Assembly: GCF_014281125.1 (NCBI RefSeq)
Contig: NZ_JACOEA010000001.1
Location: 186,001-250,000, forward strand
Reading direction: 5' to 3'
Origin: Lawsonibacter celer
GTDB lineage: Bacteria > Bacillota > Clostridia > Oscillospirales > Oscillospiraceae
DNA length: 64,000 nucleotides
In this document: in pieces, positions 1-7,718 of the stretch
Layout: every line of letters starts with the position of its first letter
Position numbering within the stretch: the first letter of the stretch is position 1
Translations under genes and position numbers: made by a program
Notes under the pieces: generated by a model
Databases searched by the model: none
What the model saw: the letters and a program-made list of their open reading frames with translations, nothing else
Told to the model about the DNA's origin: nothing

Positions 1-106
1 GCTCCGGGGCCAGGCTGGAGAACCAGGCCATGGCCTGTGGATTCTGCGCAAGTGCCATGCCGAAGCCCATGGGCAGGTCGGACAGGGGATGGAAGCTGTC
101 GTTCAT
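1..106 (-). CDS. small conserved Clostridia protein, 5' end only
   Basis: The first 35 codons of a leftward gene lie here and the rest is outside the window. The peptide begins MNDSFHPLSDLPMGFGMAL and goes on with AQNPQAMAWFSSLAPE. An AAAGGAG ribosome site stands 9 nt before the ATG. The pattern (polar start, G-F/M-G-MALAQN, then a short Phe-containing helix) resembles a family of short proteins of unknown function that is common in Clostridia. It diverges from the AraC gene. No function can be given. Confidence 0.6.
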   Translation of the reverse strand, partial: MNDSFHPLSDLPMGFGMALAQNPQAMAWFSSLAPE

Positions 107-211
107 AAAAGTCGTCTCCTTTCGGGTCCTAGTATGTGCGCCGGGTGCGCTCTGCAAACGGGAAAAGCGCAATATCCTGCAAGAGATTTTTCAGAAAAAC
201 ATGTTACCATG

Positions 212-243
212 ATCAGGCGGGCCGCACGTGCGGCCCGCCTGAT
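212..243. repeat. perfect 32-bp palindrome without spacer
   Basis: Two 16-nt arms (ATCAGGCGGGCCGCAC and its exact complement) meet with no loop, 13 bp before the AraC start codon. Neither strand has a T-run after it, so it is not a normal intrinsic terminator. It could be an operator for the AraC/EamA pair, a leader stem that hides the weak ribosome site of the AraC gene, or a cruciform-prone junction. Confidence 0.7.
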
Positions 244-255
244 AGCGGACAGAAG

Positions 256-1089
256 ATGGAATCGTTGGGAAAGAAGCTGCGCAGGATGCGCTATGACCCG
301 GAATTGGGGATAGAGACCTGCTGTTTGGGCGGACTGGTCCAGGCCTTTCCTGCGCATTTCCACAGCCACTACGTCATTGGTACAATAGAGCGCGGTGAGC
401 GCTGGACGGTCATCGGCGGGGAGAAAATACGCACGCGGCCGGGAGATTTGATTGTGTTCAATCCCAACGCCGTCCACGCCTGTCAGCAGGTGGATGAGCG
501 CCCGCTGAACTGGCGGAGTCTGAATATAAACCCGCAGGTGATGGCCTCCGCCGCGCAGGAGGTTACCGGGCGAGCCCTTTTACCCCGGTTTGTGAAAACA
601 GTGCTTCCGGACAGCAAACTGGCGGCTCTGGTACGGGAACTCTGCCGCCGGATCGAGGCAAATGCCAGCCGCCTGCACCGGGGGGAGATGTTCCTGCTGC
701 TCATTGGACAGCTTCTGGAGGCATGCGCCGGCTGTGCCGTGCCAACAGTGGAGGCAGAGCGGCCGGAGGTGGCGACGGTGTGCGTTTATCTGGAGGCGAA
801 TTATGCCCGGCCGATTGCCCTGGAAGAGCTCTCGGGTCTGACAGGGCTGTCCAAATACCACCTGCTGCGCTGTTTTGCGCGCCAGAAGGGGATTACCCCA
901 TTCCAGTATCTGCAGAACATACGGGTGGACCGGGCCAAAACGCTGCTGGAACAGGGGTGCTTTCCCTTGGAGGCCGCCTTGGAGTCCGGATTTTCTGACC
1001 AGAGTCACTTTACGAATGTATTCAAAAGCCATATCGGTCTGACGCCCAGCCAGTATCGTGCGGTTTTTCAACAGGAGGCGTTACCATGA
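256..1089 (+). CDS. AraC-family transcriptional regulator
   Basis: A 277-residue regulator of usual family length. Residues 30-75 form a cupin-type effector domain (HFHSH, then RPGDLIVFNP and a further His near 74). The C-terminal hundred residues are the double helix-turn-helix AraC domain (EELSGLTGLSKYHLLRCF and GFSDQSHFTNVF). I chose the ATG at 256 because an upstream in-frame start at 136 would add a basic, non-conserved 40 residues running through the palindrome at 212-243; the ribosome site at 256 is weak and ATG 286 is the alternative. The stop overlaps the start of the EamA gene (ATGA), so the two are translationally coupled and the regulator probably controls that exporter. The effector is unknown. 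Confidence 0.85.
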   Translation: MESLGKKLRRMRYDPELGIETCCLGGLVQAFPAHFHSHYVIGTIERGERWTVIGGEKIRTRPGDLIVFNPNAVHACQQVDERPLNWRSLNINPQVMASAAQEVTGRALLPRFVKTVLPDSKLAALVRELCRRIEANASRLHRGEMFLLLIGQLLEACAGCAVPTVEAERPEVATVCVYLEANYARPIALEELSGLTGLSKYHLLRCFARQKGITPFQYLQNIRVDRAKTLLEQGCFPLEAALESGFSDQSHFTNVFKSHIGLTPSQYRAVFQQEALP

Positions 1090-1991
1090 CAAGCGGTTCT
1101 GTGTATGGCCATGCCGCGGCCATACTGACGGTCCTCATTTGGGGGACTACTTTTATCTCTACCAAGGTGCTGCTCGCAGAATTTCAGCCGGTAGAGCTGC
1201 TCTTTTTCAGGTTTGTTTTGGGCTATCTGGCCCTGTGGGCGGCCTGTCCCCGCCGGCTGAAGCTGACCCGGAGGCGGCAGGAACTGTACTTTGCCGCCGC
1301 TGGCCTGTGCGGTGTGACGCTGTATTTTTTGTTGGAAAACATTGCCCTGACCTATACCCAGGCCTCCAACGTGGGGGTTCTGGTGGCGGTGTCGCCCATC
1401 GGTATGGCCCTGCTGGCCCAACGGTTTCTGGATGGGGAGCGTCTGCGTCCGACCTTTTTCGCGGGCCTGGCGGCCGCCATGGCTGGGGTGATCCTCCTGG
1501 CCTATAACGGCGCGGCGGTGCTGAAGCTCAACCCGCTGGGCGATCTGCTGGCGCTGCTGGCAGCGCTGGCGTGGTCCTTTTACTCCATTTTAACCCGGCG
1601 GATGGCTGCCTTTGGCTATGGCACCATTCAGAGTACCCGGCGGATTTTCTTCTACGGCCTGCTCTTTATGCTGCCCGCCCTGCCGCTCTCCCATGCCCGG
1701 CTTGGGCTGGAACGGTTGGCTCAGCCAGTATATCTGCTCAATCTGCTCTACTTGGGGCTGGGCGCCTCGGCGCTGTGCTTCGTCACCTGGGGGATTGCCA
1801 TGGGACGGCTGGGTGCGGTCAAGACCAGTGTGTATATTTATCTGGTTCCCGTGGTCACCATGGCGGCCTCAGCTTTTTTCCTTCGGGAGCAGATTACCCC
1901 GCTGTCATTAGGCGGAATGGGGCTCACGCTGGCCGGGCTGGCCATCTCCCAGTTCAGACCGGCGGGACAGCTGGCCCACAGAAGTGGGTAA
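1086..1991 (+). CDS. EamA/RhaT-family (DMT) membrane transporter
   Basis: A 301-residue protein of about ten hydrophobic segments arranged as two EamA repeats (roughly 8-140 and 150-290). An LIWGTTFISTKVLL start and repeated glycine-rich membrane segments are typical of drug/metabolite exporters. It starts inside the stop codon of the AraC gene and ends just before a long hairpin terminator. Members export amino acids, metabolites or drugs; the substrate cannot be read from the sequence, but the AraC partner points to inducible export. Confidence 0.88.
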   Translation: MTSGSVYGHAAAILTVLIWGTTFISTKVLLAEFQPVELLFFRFVLGYLALWAACPRRLKLTRRRQELYFAAAGLCGVTLYFLLENIALTYTQASNVGVLVAVSPIGMALLAQRFLDGERLRPTFFAGLAAAMAGVILLAYNGAAVLKLNPLGDLLALLAALAWSFYSILTRRMAAFGYGTIQSTRRIFFYGLLFMLPALPLSHARLGLERLAQPVYLLNLLYLGLGASALCFVTWGIAMGRLGAVKTSVYIYLVPVVTMAASAFFLREQITPLSLGGMGLTLAGLAISQFRPAGQLAHRSG

Positions 1992-2016
1992 AGCCGCCTC
2001 CTGGATTTGCTGGAGA

Positions 2017-2068
2017 AAGACAAGAAGACCGTTTTGCAGCCTGGGCTGCAAAACGGTCTTCTTGTCTT
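2017..2068. terminator. long hairpin terminator, probably bidirectional
   Basis: A perfect 23-bp stem (2019-2041 with 2044-2066, loop TG), extended by two more A-T pairs. On the minus strand it is followed by TTTCT. It lies directly after the EamA gene and also at the 3' side of the structured region 2073-2275 when that is read leftward. Confidence 0.75.
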
Positions 2069-2072
2069 ATGT

Positions 2073-2275
2073 GAAGGCACTGATACAGGGGGAACCAAGG
2101 ACAGCAGCTGTGTGGGCGGCAGAAAGCCAGCCGCCGCAGCCGTCGGTCGTACATCGGCTATGTATGTGGGTTCCCGGGCTTTCCTCGGATGCATAGGCGC
2201 ATTGTCCCTCGCCGGATACCGGCTGAGGGAGAACTGCCTCTTGCGGACCGGGGGAGAGGGCCTGTACAGGCCTTC
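2073..2275. other. structured non-coding region, possible small RNA
   Basis: No credible gene lies here. The ends pair over 15 bp with two bulged A residues: GAAGGC (2073-2078) with 2270-2275, CTG (2080-2082) with 2267-2269, TACAGG (2084-2089) with 2261-2266. Inside are further hairpins: GGCGGC 2115-2120 with 2130-2135, TACAT 2150-2154 with 2160-2164, and CCCTC-GCCGG 2206-2215 with 2219-2229 around loop ATA. This closed-stem shape is like a 6S-type or other housekeeping RNA, but I recognise no family consensus. Leftward reading would place the terminator 2017-2068 at its 3' end. Confidence 0.4.
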
Positions 2276-2289
2276 AATTGTGCTGGAGA

Positions 2290-2712
2290 TTAGGCCTTGG
2301 GAGGCATTACGGTAGCAAAGCCGGTAATGACCGCGTCACCATTCTGATTGGTGACCACAGTCTCCAGCTTCAGGCGATTCTTCTCCTCGTTGCGCTCCAC
2401 CACGGTGGCGGTAGCGGTCACGGTGTCGCCAATGTGGACAGGCTTGACAAAGCGCAGCTCCTGACCCATGTAGATGGTGCCGGGGCCGGGCAGCTGCATC
2501 CCCAGGACGGCGGAGATAAAGCCGGCGGAGAGCATGCCGTGGGCAATCCGGCCGTGGAACATGCTCTTGTCAGCCTCAACGGCATTGATGTGGGCAGGGT
2601 TGAAATCTCCGCTGTAGCCGGCAAACAGGGTGATGTCGGCCTCGGTGATGGTCTTGGTGAAGCTGGCGCTGTCACCCATCTTGATTTCCTGCATAGTCAG
2701 TCCTTTGCTCAT
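2290..2712 (-). CDS. MaoC-family (R)-specific enoyl-CoA hydratase
   Basis: A 140-residue hot-dog-fold hydratase, close to PhaJ and FAS-II-type MaoC proteins. The hydratase motif with catalytic Asp and His is visible as YSGDFNPAH, followed by HGMLSAGFISAVLG. It should interconvert an enoyl-CoA and an (R)-3-hydroxyacyl-CoA. The ATG at 2712 has ATGAGG upstream; an ATG 18 nt further in (AAAGGA in front) is also possible. It is transcribed away from the thiolase-fold gene from a strong sigma-A promoter, and both promoters carry the same 14-bp motif, so the two are probably co-regulated. The final product of the step depends on the unknown substrate of this locus. Confidence 0.85.
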   Translation of the reverse strand: MSKGLTMQEIKMGDSASFTKTITEADITLFAGYSGDFNPAHINAVEADKSMFHGRIAHGMLSAGFISAVLGMQLPGPGTIYMGQELRFVKPVHIGDTVTATATVVERNEEKNRLKLETVVTNQNGDAVITGFATVMPPKA

Positions 2713-2784
2713 AGTAAAATACCTCATTTCTATAAAATTCTGGTCAATCAATCGCAGCACAAAAAGCTTTTAAGTCTAAAATTG

Positions 2785-2798
2785 TGAATCATCTTTCA
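2785..2798. promoter_or_regulatory. putative operator, copy 1 (TGAATCATCTTTCA)
   Basis: An imperfect inverted repeat with outer arms TGAA/TTCA that covers the expected transcription start of the MaoC gene. The identical 14 bp recurs at 3023-3036 just after the start site of the divergent operon. A plausible reader is the TetR regulator at 12280. Confidence 0.55.
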
Positions 2799-2804
2799 GA
2801 TTTG

Positions 2805-2833
2805 AGTATAGTATATCAGATCAACTATGTCAA
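2805..2833 (-). promoter_or_regulatory. sigma-A promoter of the MaoC gene
   Basis: On the minus strand TTGACA (2828-2833) is followed after exactly 17 nt by TATACT (2805-2810). The -35 box is one arm of an inverted repeat AACTATGTCAA/TTGACATAGTT (2823-2833 and 2842-2852), which may be a further regulator site. Confidence 0.8.
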
Positions 2834-2841
2834 GAGGGAAG

Positions 2842-2961
2842 TTGACATAGTTCACAAAAATATTGGGGGAGGAACTGGCTTATCTATTTAGAAATTTGAC
2901 CAAAAAGAGTTCTGTATCTTATAAAAGAAATGGGACTTGGCATTGTTCACAAAAACATTTC
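2842..2961. repeat. imperfect 25-bp direct repeats
   Basis: Positions 2842-2866 and 2937-2961 match at about 20 of 25 bases, sharing the core GTTCACAAAAA. They lie between the two divergent promoters and could be binding sites of a regulator different from the one that binds the TGAATCATCTTTCA motif. Confidence 0.5.
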
Positions 2962-2981
2962 GAAAAAAACGAAAATATATA

Positions 2982-3010
2982 TTGACAAATTCGACAAGTA
3001 TGGTTATTAT
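2982..3010 (+). promoter_or_regulatory. sigma-A promoter of the KAS III-like/liv operon
   Basis: TTGACA (2982-2987), 17-nt spacer, TATTAT (3005-3010). Transcription would begin near 3017, giving a leader of about 110 nt that holds the second operator copy at 3023-3036. Confidence 0.8.
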
Positions 3011-3022
3011 TTGTTTGCGGAA

Positions 3023-3036
3023 TGAATCATCTTTCA
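3023..3036. promoter_or_regulatory. putative operator, copy 2 (TGAATCATCTTTCA)
   Basis: Exact second copy of the motif at 2785-2798, placed about 6 nt after the expected start site of the rightward transcript. A repressor bound here would block early elongation or open-complex formation. Confidence 0.55.
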
Positions 3037-3127
3037 TGTTTTGACGTTCGAAACAAATTGTAAAAATCGGACACAAAGGCATGGGGCGCCGTGCCTGCCA
3101 GAGATGAAGAGTGGAGGACTTCGAGCT

Positions 3128-4153
3128 ATGGATAGTAAAGTAAATGTAGGAATCGTCGGGCTGGGTGTCTACCTGCCTGAGAAGCGGATGACTGCAAAGG
3201 AGATTTCCGAGGCCACCGGCGGCAACTGGTCTGAGGAAGCGGTCATCAACAAGCTGGGCATTGTGGAGAAGCGTGTACCTTCCGACCAGCCCTGTGACGG
3301 GACTCAGGAGATGGGCGCTCTGGCCGCGCTGGACTGCCTGAAGAACACCGGCGTGGATCCCTTGGAGATTGACGCCATCCTCTGTATCACCGAGGAGTGG
3401 AAGGAATACCCCCTGACCACCTCCGCCTGTTACGTGCAGGATCGCATCGGCGCCTGGAACGCCTGGGGGATCGACGTGCAGAATCGCTGCTGCACTTGTG
3501 TGTCCGCCATGAAGATGGCCAAGGATCTGCTGATTGCCGACGACGAGTGCAACACCGTTCTGGTGTGCGGCGGCTACCGCAACTGCGACCTGATCGACTT
3601 CACCGACAACAACGTCTCTTTCATGTTCAACCTGGCGGCCGGCGGCGGCGCCATCCTGCTGAAGAAGAACTACGGCAAGAACCTGTTGCTGGGCACCCAT
3701 CTGATGAGCGACGGCTCCATCGTCTGGACTGCCGGCGGCGCCGTGGGCGGCATCGCCAATCCGCTCACCCCCGAGAATGTGGGAGAGAACTTCAAGCTGC
3801 GTCTGATGGACGCGCCTAAGATGAAGGCTTTGCTCAACGAGAAGTCCACACCCAACTGGTACCACTGCATTGACGAGGCGCTGCGCAAGTCCGGCAAGAC
3901 CCGCGCCGATATCGACTATCTGGATATTCTGCACATCAAGCGCTCCGGCCATCTGGGCATGCTGAAGGATCTGGGCCTGAGCGAGGACCAGACCATCTAC
4001 CTGGAGAACTACGGCCACGTGGGACAGATCGACCAGATTCTTTCCCTGAAGCTGGCTCTGGAGCAGGGTAAGGTAAAGGACGGCGATGTCGCCGTTATGA
4101 TTGCCGCCGGCATTGGCTATACTTGGGCGGCCAACGTAATTCAGTGGGGGTGA
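3128..4153 (+). CDS. thiolase-superfamily enzyme, KAS III/HMG-CoA synthase-like
   Basis: A 341-residue thiolase-fold protein resembling 3-oxoacyl-ACP synthase III. The start ATG follows GGAGG by 10 nt. The nucleophile region reads NRCCTCVSAMK around residues 119-129, with Cys122 aligning to the FabH active Cys. The region where FabH carries HQAN reads LHIKRSGH. Where FabH has its catalytic Asn (YGN) this protein has YGH, so the Cys-His-Asn triad looks altered. It heads the operon of the liv importer (8-bp gap to livH), so it probably condenses or transfers an acyl-CoA made from the imported acid rather than starting fatty-acid synthesis. Exact reaction unknown. Confidence 0.75.
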   Translation: MDSKVNVGIVGLGVYLPEKRMTAKEISEATGGNWSEEAVINKLGIVEKRVPSDQPCDGTQEMGALAALDCLKNTGVDPLEIDAILCITEEWKEYPLTTSACYVQDRIGAWNAWGIDVQNRCCTCVSAMKMAKDLLIADDECNTVLVCGGYRNCDLIDFTDNNVSFMFNLAAGGGAILLKKNYGKNLLLGTHLMSDGSIVWTAGGAVGGIANPLTPENVGENFKLRLMDAPKMKALLNEKSTPNWYHCIDEALRKSGKTRADIDYLDILHIKRSGHLGMLKDLGLSEDQTIYLENYGHVGQIDQILSLKLALEQGKVKDGDVAVMIAAGIGYTWAANVIQWG

Positions 4154-4160
4154 GTGATAC

Positions 4161-5036
4161 ATGAGCACCTTCCTCCAAGTCGTTCTTCGCAGTTTGGAGA
4201 CAGGCGGCGTCTATGCACTGGCGGCTCTGGGTATCATTATTATCTTCCGTACCAGTAATATCACCCATTTCGCTCAGGGCTCCATGGGTATGTTCAACAC
4301 CTTTGTGGTGGCGACCCTGGTGACGAGCATGGAGATGCCCTTGTGGCTGGCCACAATCTGCGGTATCTGCACCGCCATTGTCCTGGGCTGTTTGGTGGAC
4401 TTCGTTATTATCCGCAGGACGAAAAAGGTCTCCCCGGTGGCCAAGCAGATCATTACACTGGGCTTGATCATGGTCTTTGTGGGACTGGCGCCCATGCTCT
4501 TCGGCGTGGACCCGCTGAAGCTGCCCCGCTTTATTGAGAGCGGCGTGCTGAACATCGCCGGCGCTCACCTTACTTATAACGGTCTGTTCAACATTGTGCT
4601 GGGCATTGTGCTGATGCTGATCCTCTTCTATGTCCTGCAGAAGACCAAGATGGGCATTGCCATCCGCACCACCGCCTCCAATGAGCCTGTGGCCCGCCTG
4701 ATGGGCGTGCCCACCCGCAACGTGACCCTCTTTGCCTGGGCTCTGGCCGCCTGCTTGGGCTGTCTGGCCGGCGTAATGATCGCACCCACCACCTCTGTCA
4801 CCCCCAATGTGATGGACTCGGTCCAGGTCAACGCTCTGATTGCCTGCGTGCTGGGCGGCTTCCAGACCTTCTATGGTCCTATTTTGGGCGCCTACATCAT
4901 TGCCGTGGGCACCAACCTGCTGACCCTGTATGTCTCCTCCGTTTGGGGCGGACAGCTGATGTACCTGCTGGTTCTTCTGTTCATCGTGTTCCGTCCTCAG
5001 GGCCTGGTGGGCAAGAAGTTGATTAAGAAAGTGTAA
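4161..5036 (+). CDS. livH: branched-chain-type ABC transporter permease LivH
   Basis: A 291-residue permease with about eight membrane segments and the family patterns GGVYALAALGIIIIF near the start and VLGGFQTFYGPILGAY near residue 235. It pairs with LivM to form the channel of a hydrophobic amino acid/carboxylate importer. It sits 8 nt after the KAS III-like gene and 14 nt before livM. Liv-type importers also carry aromatic acids, urea and short acids, so with these CoA-enzyme neighbours the substrate need not be an amino acid. Confidence 0.9.
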   Translation: MSTFLQVVLRSLETGGVYALAALGIIIIFRTSNITHFAQGSMGMFNTFVVATLVTSMEMPLWLATICGICTAIVLGCLVDFVIIRRTKKVSPVAKQIITLGLIMVFVGLAPMLFGVDPLKLPRFIESGVLNIAGAHLTYNGLFNIVLGIVLMLILFYVLQKTKMGIAIRTTASNEPVARLMGVPTRNVTLFAWALAACLGCLAGVMIAPTTSVTPNVMDSVQVNALIACVLGGFQTFYGPILGAYIIAVGTNLLTLYVSSVWGGQLMYLLVLLFIVFRPQGLVGKKLIKKV

Positions 5037-5050
5037 AGGAGGGGAGAGCC

Positions 5051-6118
5051 ATGGGAAAAAATACACTCAATAATGCGGCCTCCGCTTCCTCTGGGAATTC
5101 CAAGGCGGGCATTCTCCGCAACCCCTATCTCCGCTATATTATCTTCGGTGTAGTGATCTGCCTGCTGCCCCTGTTGGCCAAGAGCGGCATTATGCCCAGC
5201 TCCTTCCTGGTCAATCTGGGCGGTGTGATCATCTACTCTGTGGTGGCCCTGGGCCTGAACCTGCTGCTGGGCTATTCCGGACTGATCTCCCTGGGTACGG
5301 CTGGCTTTATGGGCATGGGTGCCTATATCTCCGGCTATCTGACCGAGAGTGTGGAGCTGCCCTTCCTGCTGGCGCTGTTTATCGCGATTATCGTGGCCGC
5401 AGTCATCGGCATCCTGGTCGGGTTCGTCTCCCTGCGCGTGGCCGGCATCTACCTGGCCATTGCAACCCTGTGTGTGTCGGAGATCCTGCGTAAAACCTTC
5501 GAAGAGCTGGACCAGTTTACGAACGGGTTTTCCGGCCTGACAGCCAGCTATCCCAGCTTCTTCGGCCATACCCTCAGCCGTGAGGCAACCTTTATCCTGC
5601 TGACCGTGATCCTGGTTCTCATCATGATGCTCACCCACAACCTGGTCAACGGTCAGATGGGCCGCGCCCTGCACGCCATGCGCGGCAGTGAGGTGGCCGC
5701 CCAGGCCATGGGCATCAATCTGCTGAAGTACCGCCTGACCGTTTTCGCCATTGCCACCGCTTATGCGGCACTGGGCGGAGCGCTGTACATGCACTTCATC
5801 AAGTTCTCCTATCCGTCCACCTGGATCATGATGCTCTCCCTGAACATTCTGGCTGTGGTGGTCATCGGTGGCCTGCGCTCCATCTACGGCACGGTCATCG
5901 GCGCGCTCATCGTATTCGCGGTGCCCGATCTGATCCTCAAGCGCATCCCTGTGATCGGCAAGATCGACGGTATCGCCTACATCTTCACCGGCGTGCTGAT
6001 TATTCTGGTGATTATGTTCTACCCCAACGGCGTGGTCGGCATCGGCCGCGACATCAAGCGGCTGTTTGGCCGCGGCAAGACCAAGAACGAGAAAAAGGAG
6101 GGCGCCGACCATGTCTGA
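5051..6118 (+). CDS. livM: branched-chain-type ABC transporter permease LivM
   Basis: A 355-residue permease with a cytoplasmic N-terminal stretch of about 25 residues, then about ten hydrophobic segments. Family patterns visible are GLNLLLGYSGLISLG and GSEVAAQAMGIN followed by VIGGLRSIYGTVIGA. An AAAGGAGGGG ribosome site precedes the ATG. Its last codons overlap the livG start (ATG 6111 before TGA 6116-6118). A charged tail rich in Lys and Glu ends the protein. Confidence 0.9.
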   Translation: MGKNTLNNAASASSGNSKAGILRNPYLRYIIFGVVICLLPLLAKSGIMPSSFLVNLGGVIIYSVVALGLNLLLGYSGLISLGTAGFMGMGAYISGYLTESVELPFLLALFIAIIVAAVIGILVGFVSLRVAGIYLAIATLCVSEILRKTFEELDQFTNGFSGLTASYPSFFGHTLSREATFILLTVILVLIMMLTHNLVNGQMGRALHAMRGSEVAAQAMGINLLKYRLTVFAIATAYAALGGALYMHFIKFSYPSTWIMMLSLNILAVVVIGGLRSIYGTVIGALIVFAVPDLILKRIPVIGKIDGIAYIFTGVLIILVIMFYPNGVVGIGRDIKRLFGRGKTKNEKKEGADHV

Positions 6119-6935
6119 TTCCAACCATGTCACCGGCACCCTGGCGGAGGATCAGGTGCTCAATATCACCGACCTGTCCATTCAGTTCGGTGGTCTGAAA
6201 GCCGTGGAGGGTCTGTCTTTCTATGTAAAGGAGAAGGAGATCTTCGGCCTGATCGGCCCTAACGGCGCCGGCAAGACCACGGCCTTCAACTGTATTACCC
6301 AGTTCTACCATCCCGACCGGGGCGAGGTGCTTTTCCGTACCCGGGACAATAAGGTGGTCAATCTGGTGGGACGTCCGGTCCACTCCATTATCCGCTTGGG
6401 GCTGGTGCGTACCTTCCAGAACGTAGAGGTCATCAAGGAGCTTTCCCTGATCGACAACGTGCTCATTGGCGCACATACTGACTTTAAGTCCACCATCTTT
6501 GAGCAGGCCCTGCGGCTGCCCCGGGCCCGCCGGGAGGAGCGCGAGATGCGCGTCAAGGCGGAGAAGGCTTTGGAGTTTATGGGGATCGCCGACCTGAAGG
6601 ACGCGCCCGCCGGCGGTCAGCCCTACGGCGTGCTGAAAAAGGTGGAGATGGCCCGTACCCTGATGGCTGAGCCCAAGCTCATCATCCTGGACGAGCCGGC
6701 CGCCGGCCTCAACGACTCCGAGACCGCTGACCTGGCCGAGACCATCCGCCGGATCCGCGATACTTACAACTGCACGATTCTGCTGGTAGAGCACGATATG
6801 CGTCTGGTGATGAATATCTGCGACCGGATCTGTGCCATCTCCTTCGGCCAGTTCCTGGCCTGCGGTACGCCCAGTGAGATCCAGGCCAACAAGCAGGTGC
6901 AGGAAGCCTACCTTGGAGAGGAGGACCCCGAATGA
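6111..6935 (+). CDS. livG: branched-chain-type ABC transporter ATPase LivG
   Basis: A 274-residue ATPase with Walker A GPNGAGKTT at 49-57, Walker B LIILDEPAAGLN and the H-loop LLVEHDMRLVM. The signature region reads QPYGVLKKVEMARTL instead of the usual LSYGQQRRLEIARAL, so the LSGGQ-like motif is degenerate. The ATG at 6111 was taken because AAAAAGGAGGG precedes it; a start further upstream would lie deep in livM. Its stop overlaps livF (ATGA). Confidence 0.9.
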   Translation: MSDSNHVTGTLAEDQVLNITDLSIQFGGLKAVEGLSFYVKEKEIFGLIGPNGAGKTTAFNCITQFYHPDRGEVLFRTRDNKVVNLVGRPVHSIIRLGLVRTFQNVEVIKELSLIDNVLIGAHTDFKSTIFEQALRLPRARREEREMRVKAEKALEFMGIADLKDAPAGGQPYGVLKKVEMARTLMAEPKLIILDEPAAGLNDSETADLAETIRRIRDTYNCTILLVEHDMRLVMNICDRICAISFGQFLACGTPSEIQANKQVQEAYLGEEDPE

Positions 6936-7651
6936 AAAAGACCGCCCTTTCCATCAAAGGCCTCAAGGTACGCTACGGCGCCATCGAAGCCGTCAAAGGG
7001 ATCGATATCGAGGTATATGAGGGCAGCGTTGTGGCTCTGTTGGGCGCCAACGGCGCCGGCAAAACTTCCACGCTGCGCACGATATCCGGCCTGACCAATG
7101 CAGCGGAAGGCAAGATTGAGTTCTACGGCAAAGACATTACCAACATGGACACGGAGAAGATCGCCCGGCTGGGCATTGCCCAGTCCCCCGAGGGCCGTCA
7201 GATCTTCGGTGATCTGACGGTGGAGGAGAACCTGAAGGTGGGCGCATTCACGGTCAAAGACCGAAAGATCATCCAGAGGGGCTTTGAGCGTTGCTACCGT
7301 TACTTTCCACGCTTGGCCGAGCGTAAGCGTCAGATGGCATATACGCTCTCCGGCGGCGAGCTGCAGATGCTGGCCATCGCCCGGGCCCTCATGTCTGACC
7401 CGAAGATTCTGCTGTTGGATGAGCCCTCTCTGGGCTTGGCGCCTCTGGTTGTGCGGGATATTTTTGAAATCATCAAGGAGATCAAGGCGGAGGGAACTAC
7501 GGTGGTCATCGTGGAGCAGAACGCCCTGCAGACCCTGAAGATCGCGGACTTCGGCTATGTACTGGAGGTTGGCGAGATCAATATGTCCGGCGAGGCCAGC
7601 GTGCTGATCCGGGATCCCAAGCTGGTCGAAGCCTACCTGGGCGGCAAATAA
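6932..7651 (+). CDS. livF: branched-chain-type ABC transporter ATPase LivF
   Basis: A 239-residue ATPase with canonical motifs: Walker A GANGAGKTST near 34-43, signature LSGGELQMLAIARAL, Walker B ILLLDEPSLGLAP and VIVEQNA. It begins inside the stop of livG. Unlike LivG its signature motif is intact, so one consensus and one degenerate ATP site may form in the heterodimer. Confidence 0.92.
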   Translation: MKKTALSIKGLKVRYGAIEAVKGIDIEVYEGSVVALLGANGAGKTSTLRTISGLTNAAEGKIEFYGKDITNMDTEKIARLGIAQSPEGRQIFGDLTVEENLKVGAFTVKDRKIIQRGFERCYRYFPRLAERKRQMAYTLSGGELQMLAIARALMSDPKILLLDEPSLGLAPLVVRDIFEIIKEIKAEGTTVVIVEQNALQTLKIADFGYVLEVGEINMSGEASVLIRDPKLVEAYLGGK

Positions 7652-7718
7652 GCCGTCGAATCGAATTGTGACCCCTGTGGAGCGTCCACAAAAAATATAT
7701 TTTATAGGAGGAACCGAA

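Noticed and set aside
136..255. Upstream start for the AraC gene
   Set aside because: The extra 40 residues are basic and Cys-rich, cross the perfect palindrome, and have no family counterpart.
2150..2200. A GAGGAAAGCCCGGG-like string on the minus strand, reminiscent of RNase P RNA
   Set aside because: RNase P RNA is about 350-400 nt with several other conserved blocks; the non-coding stretch here is about 200 nt and lacks them.
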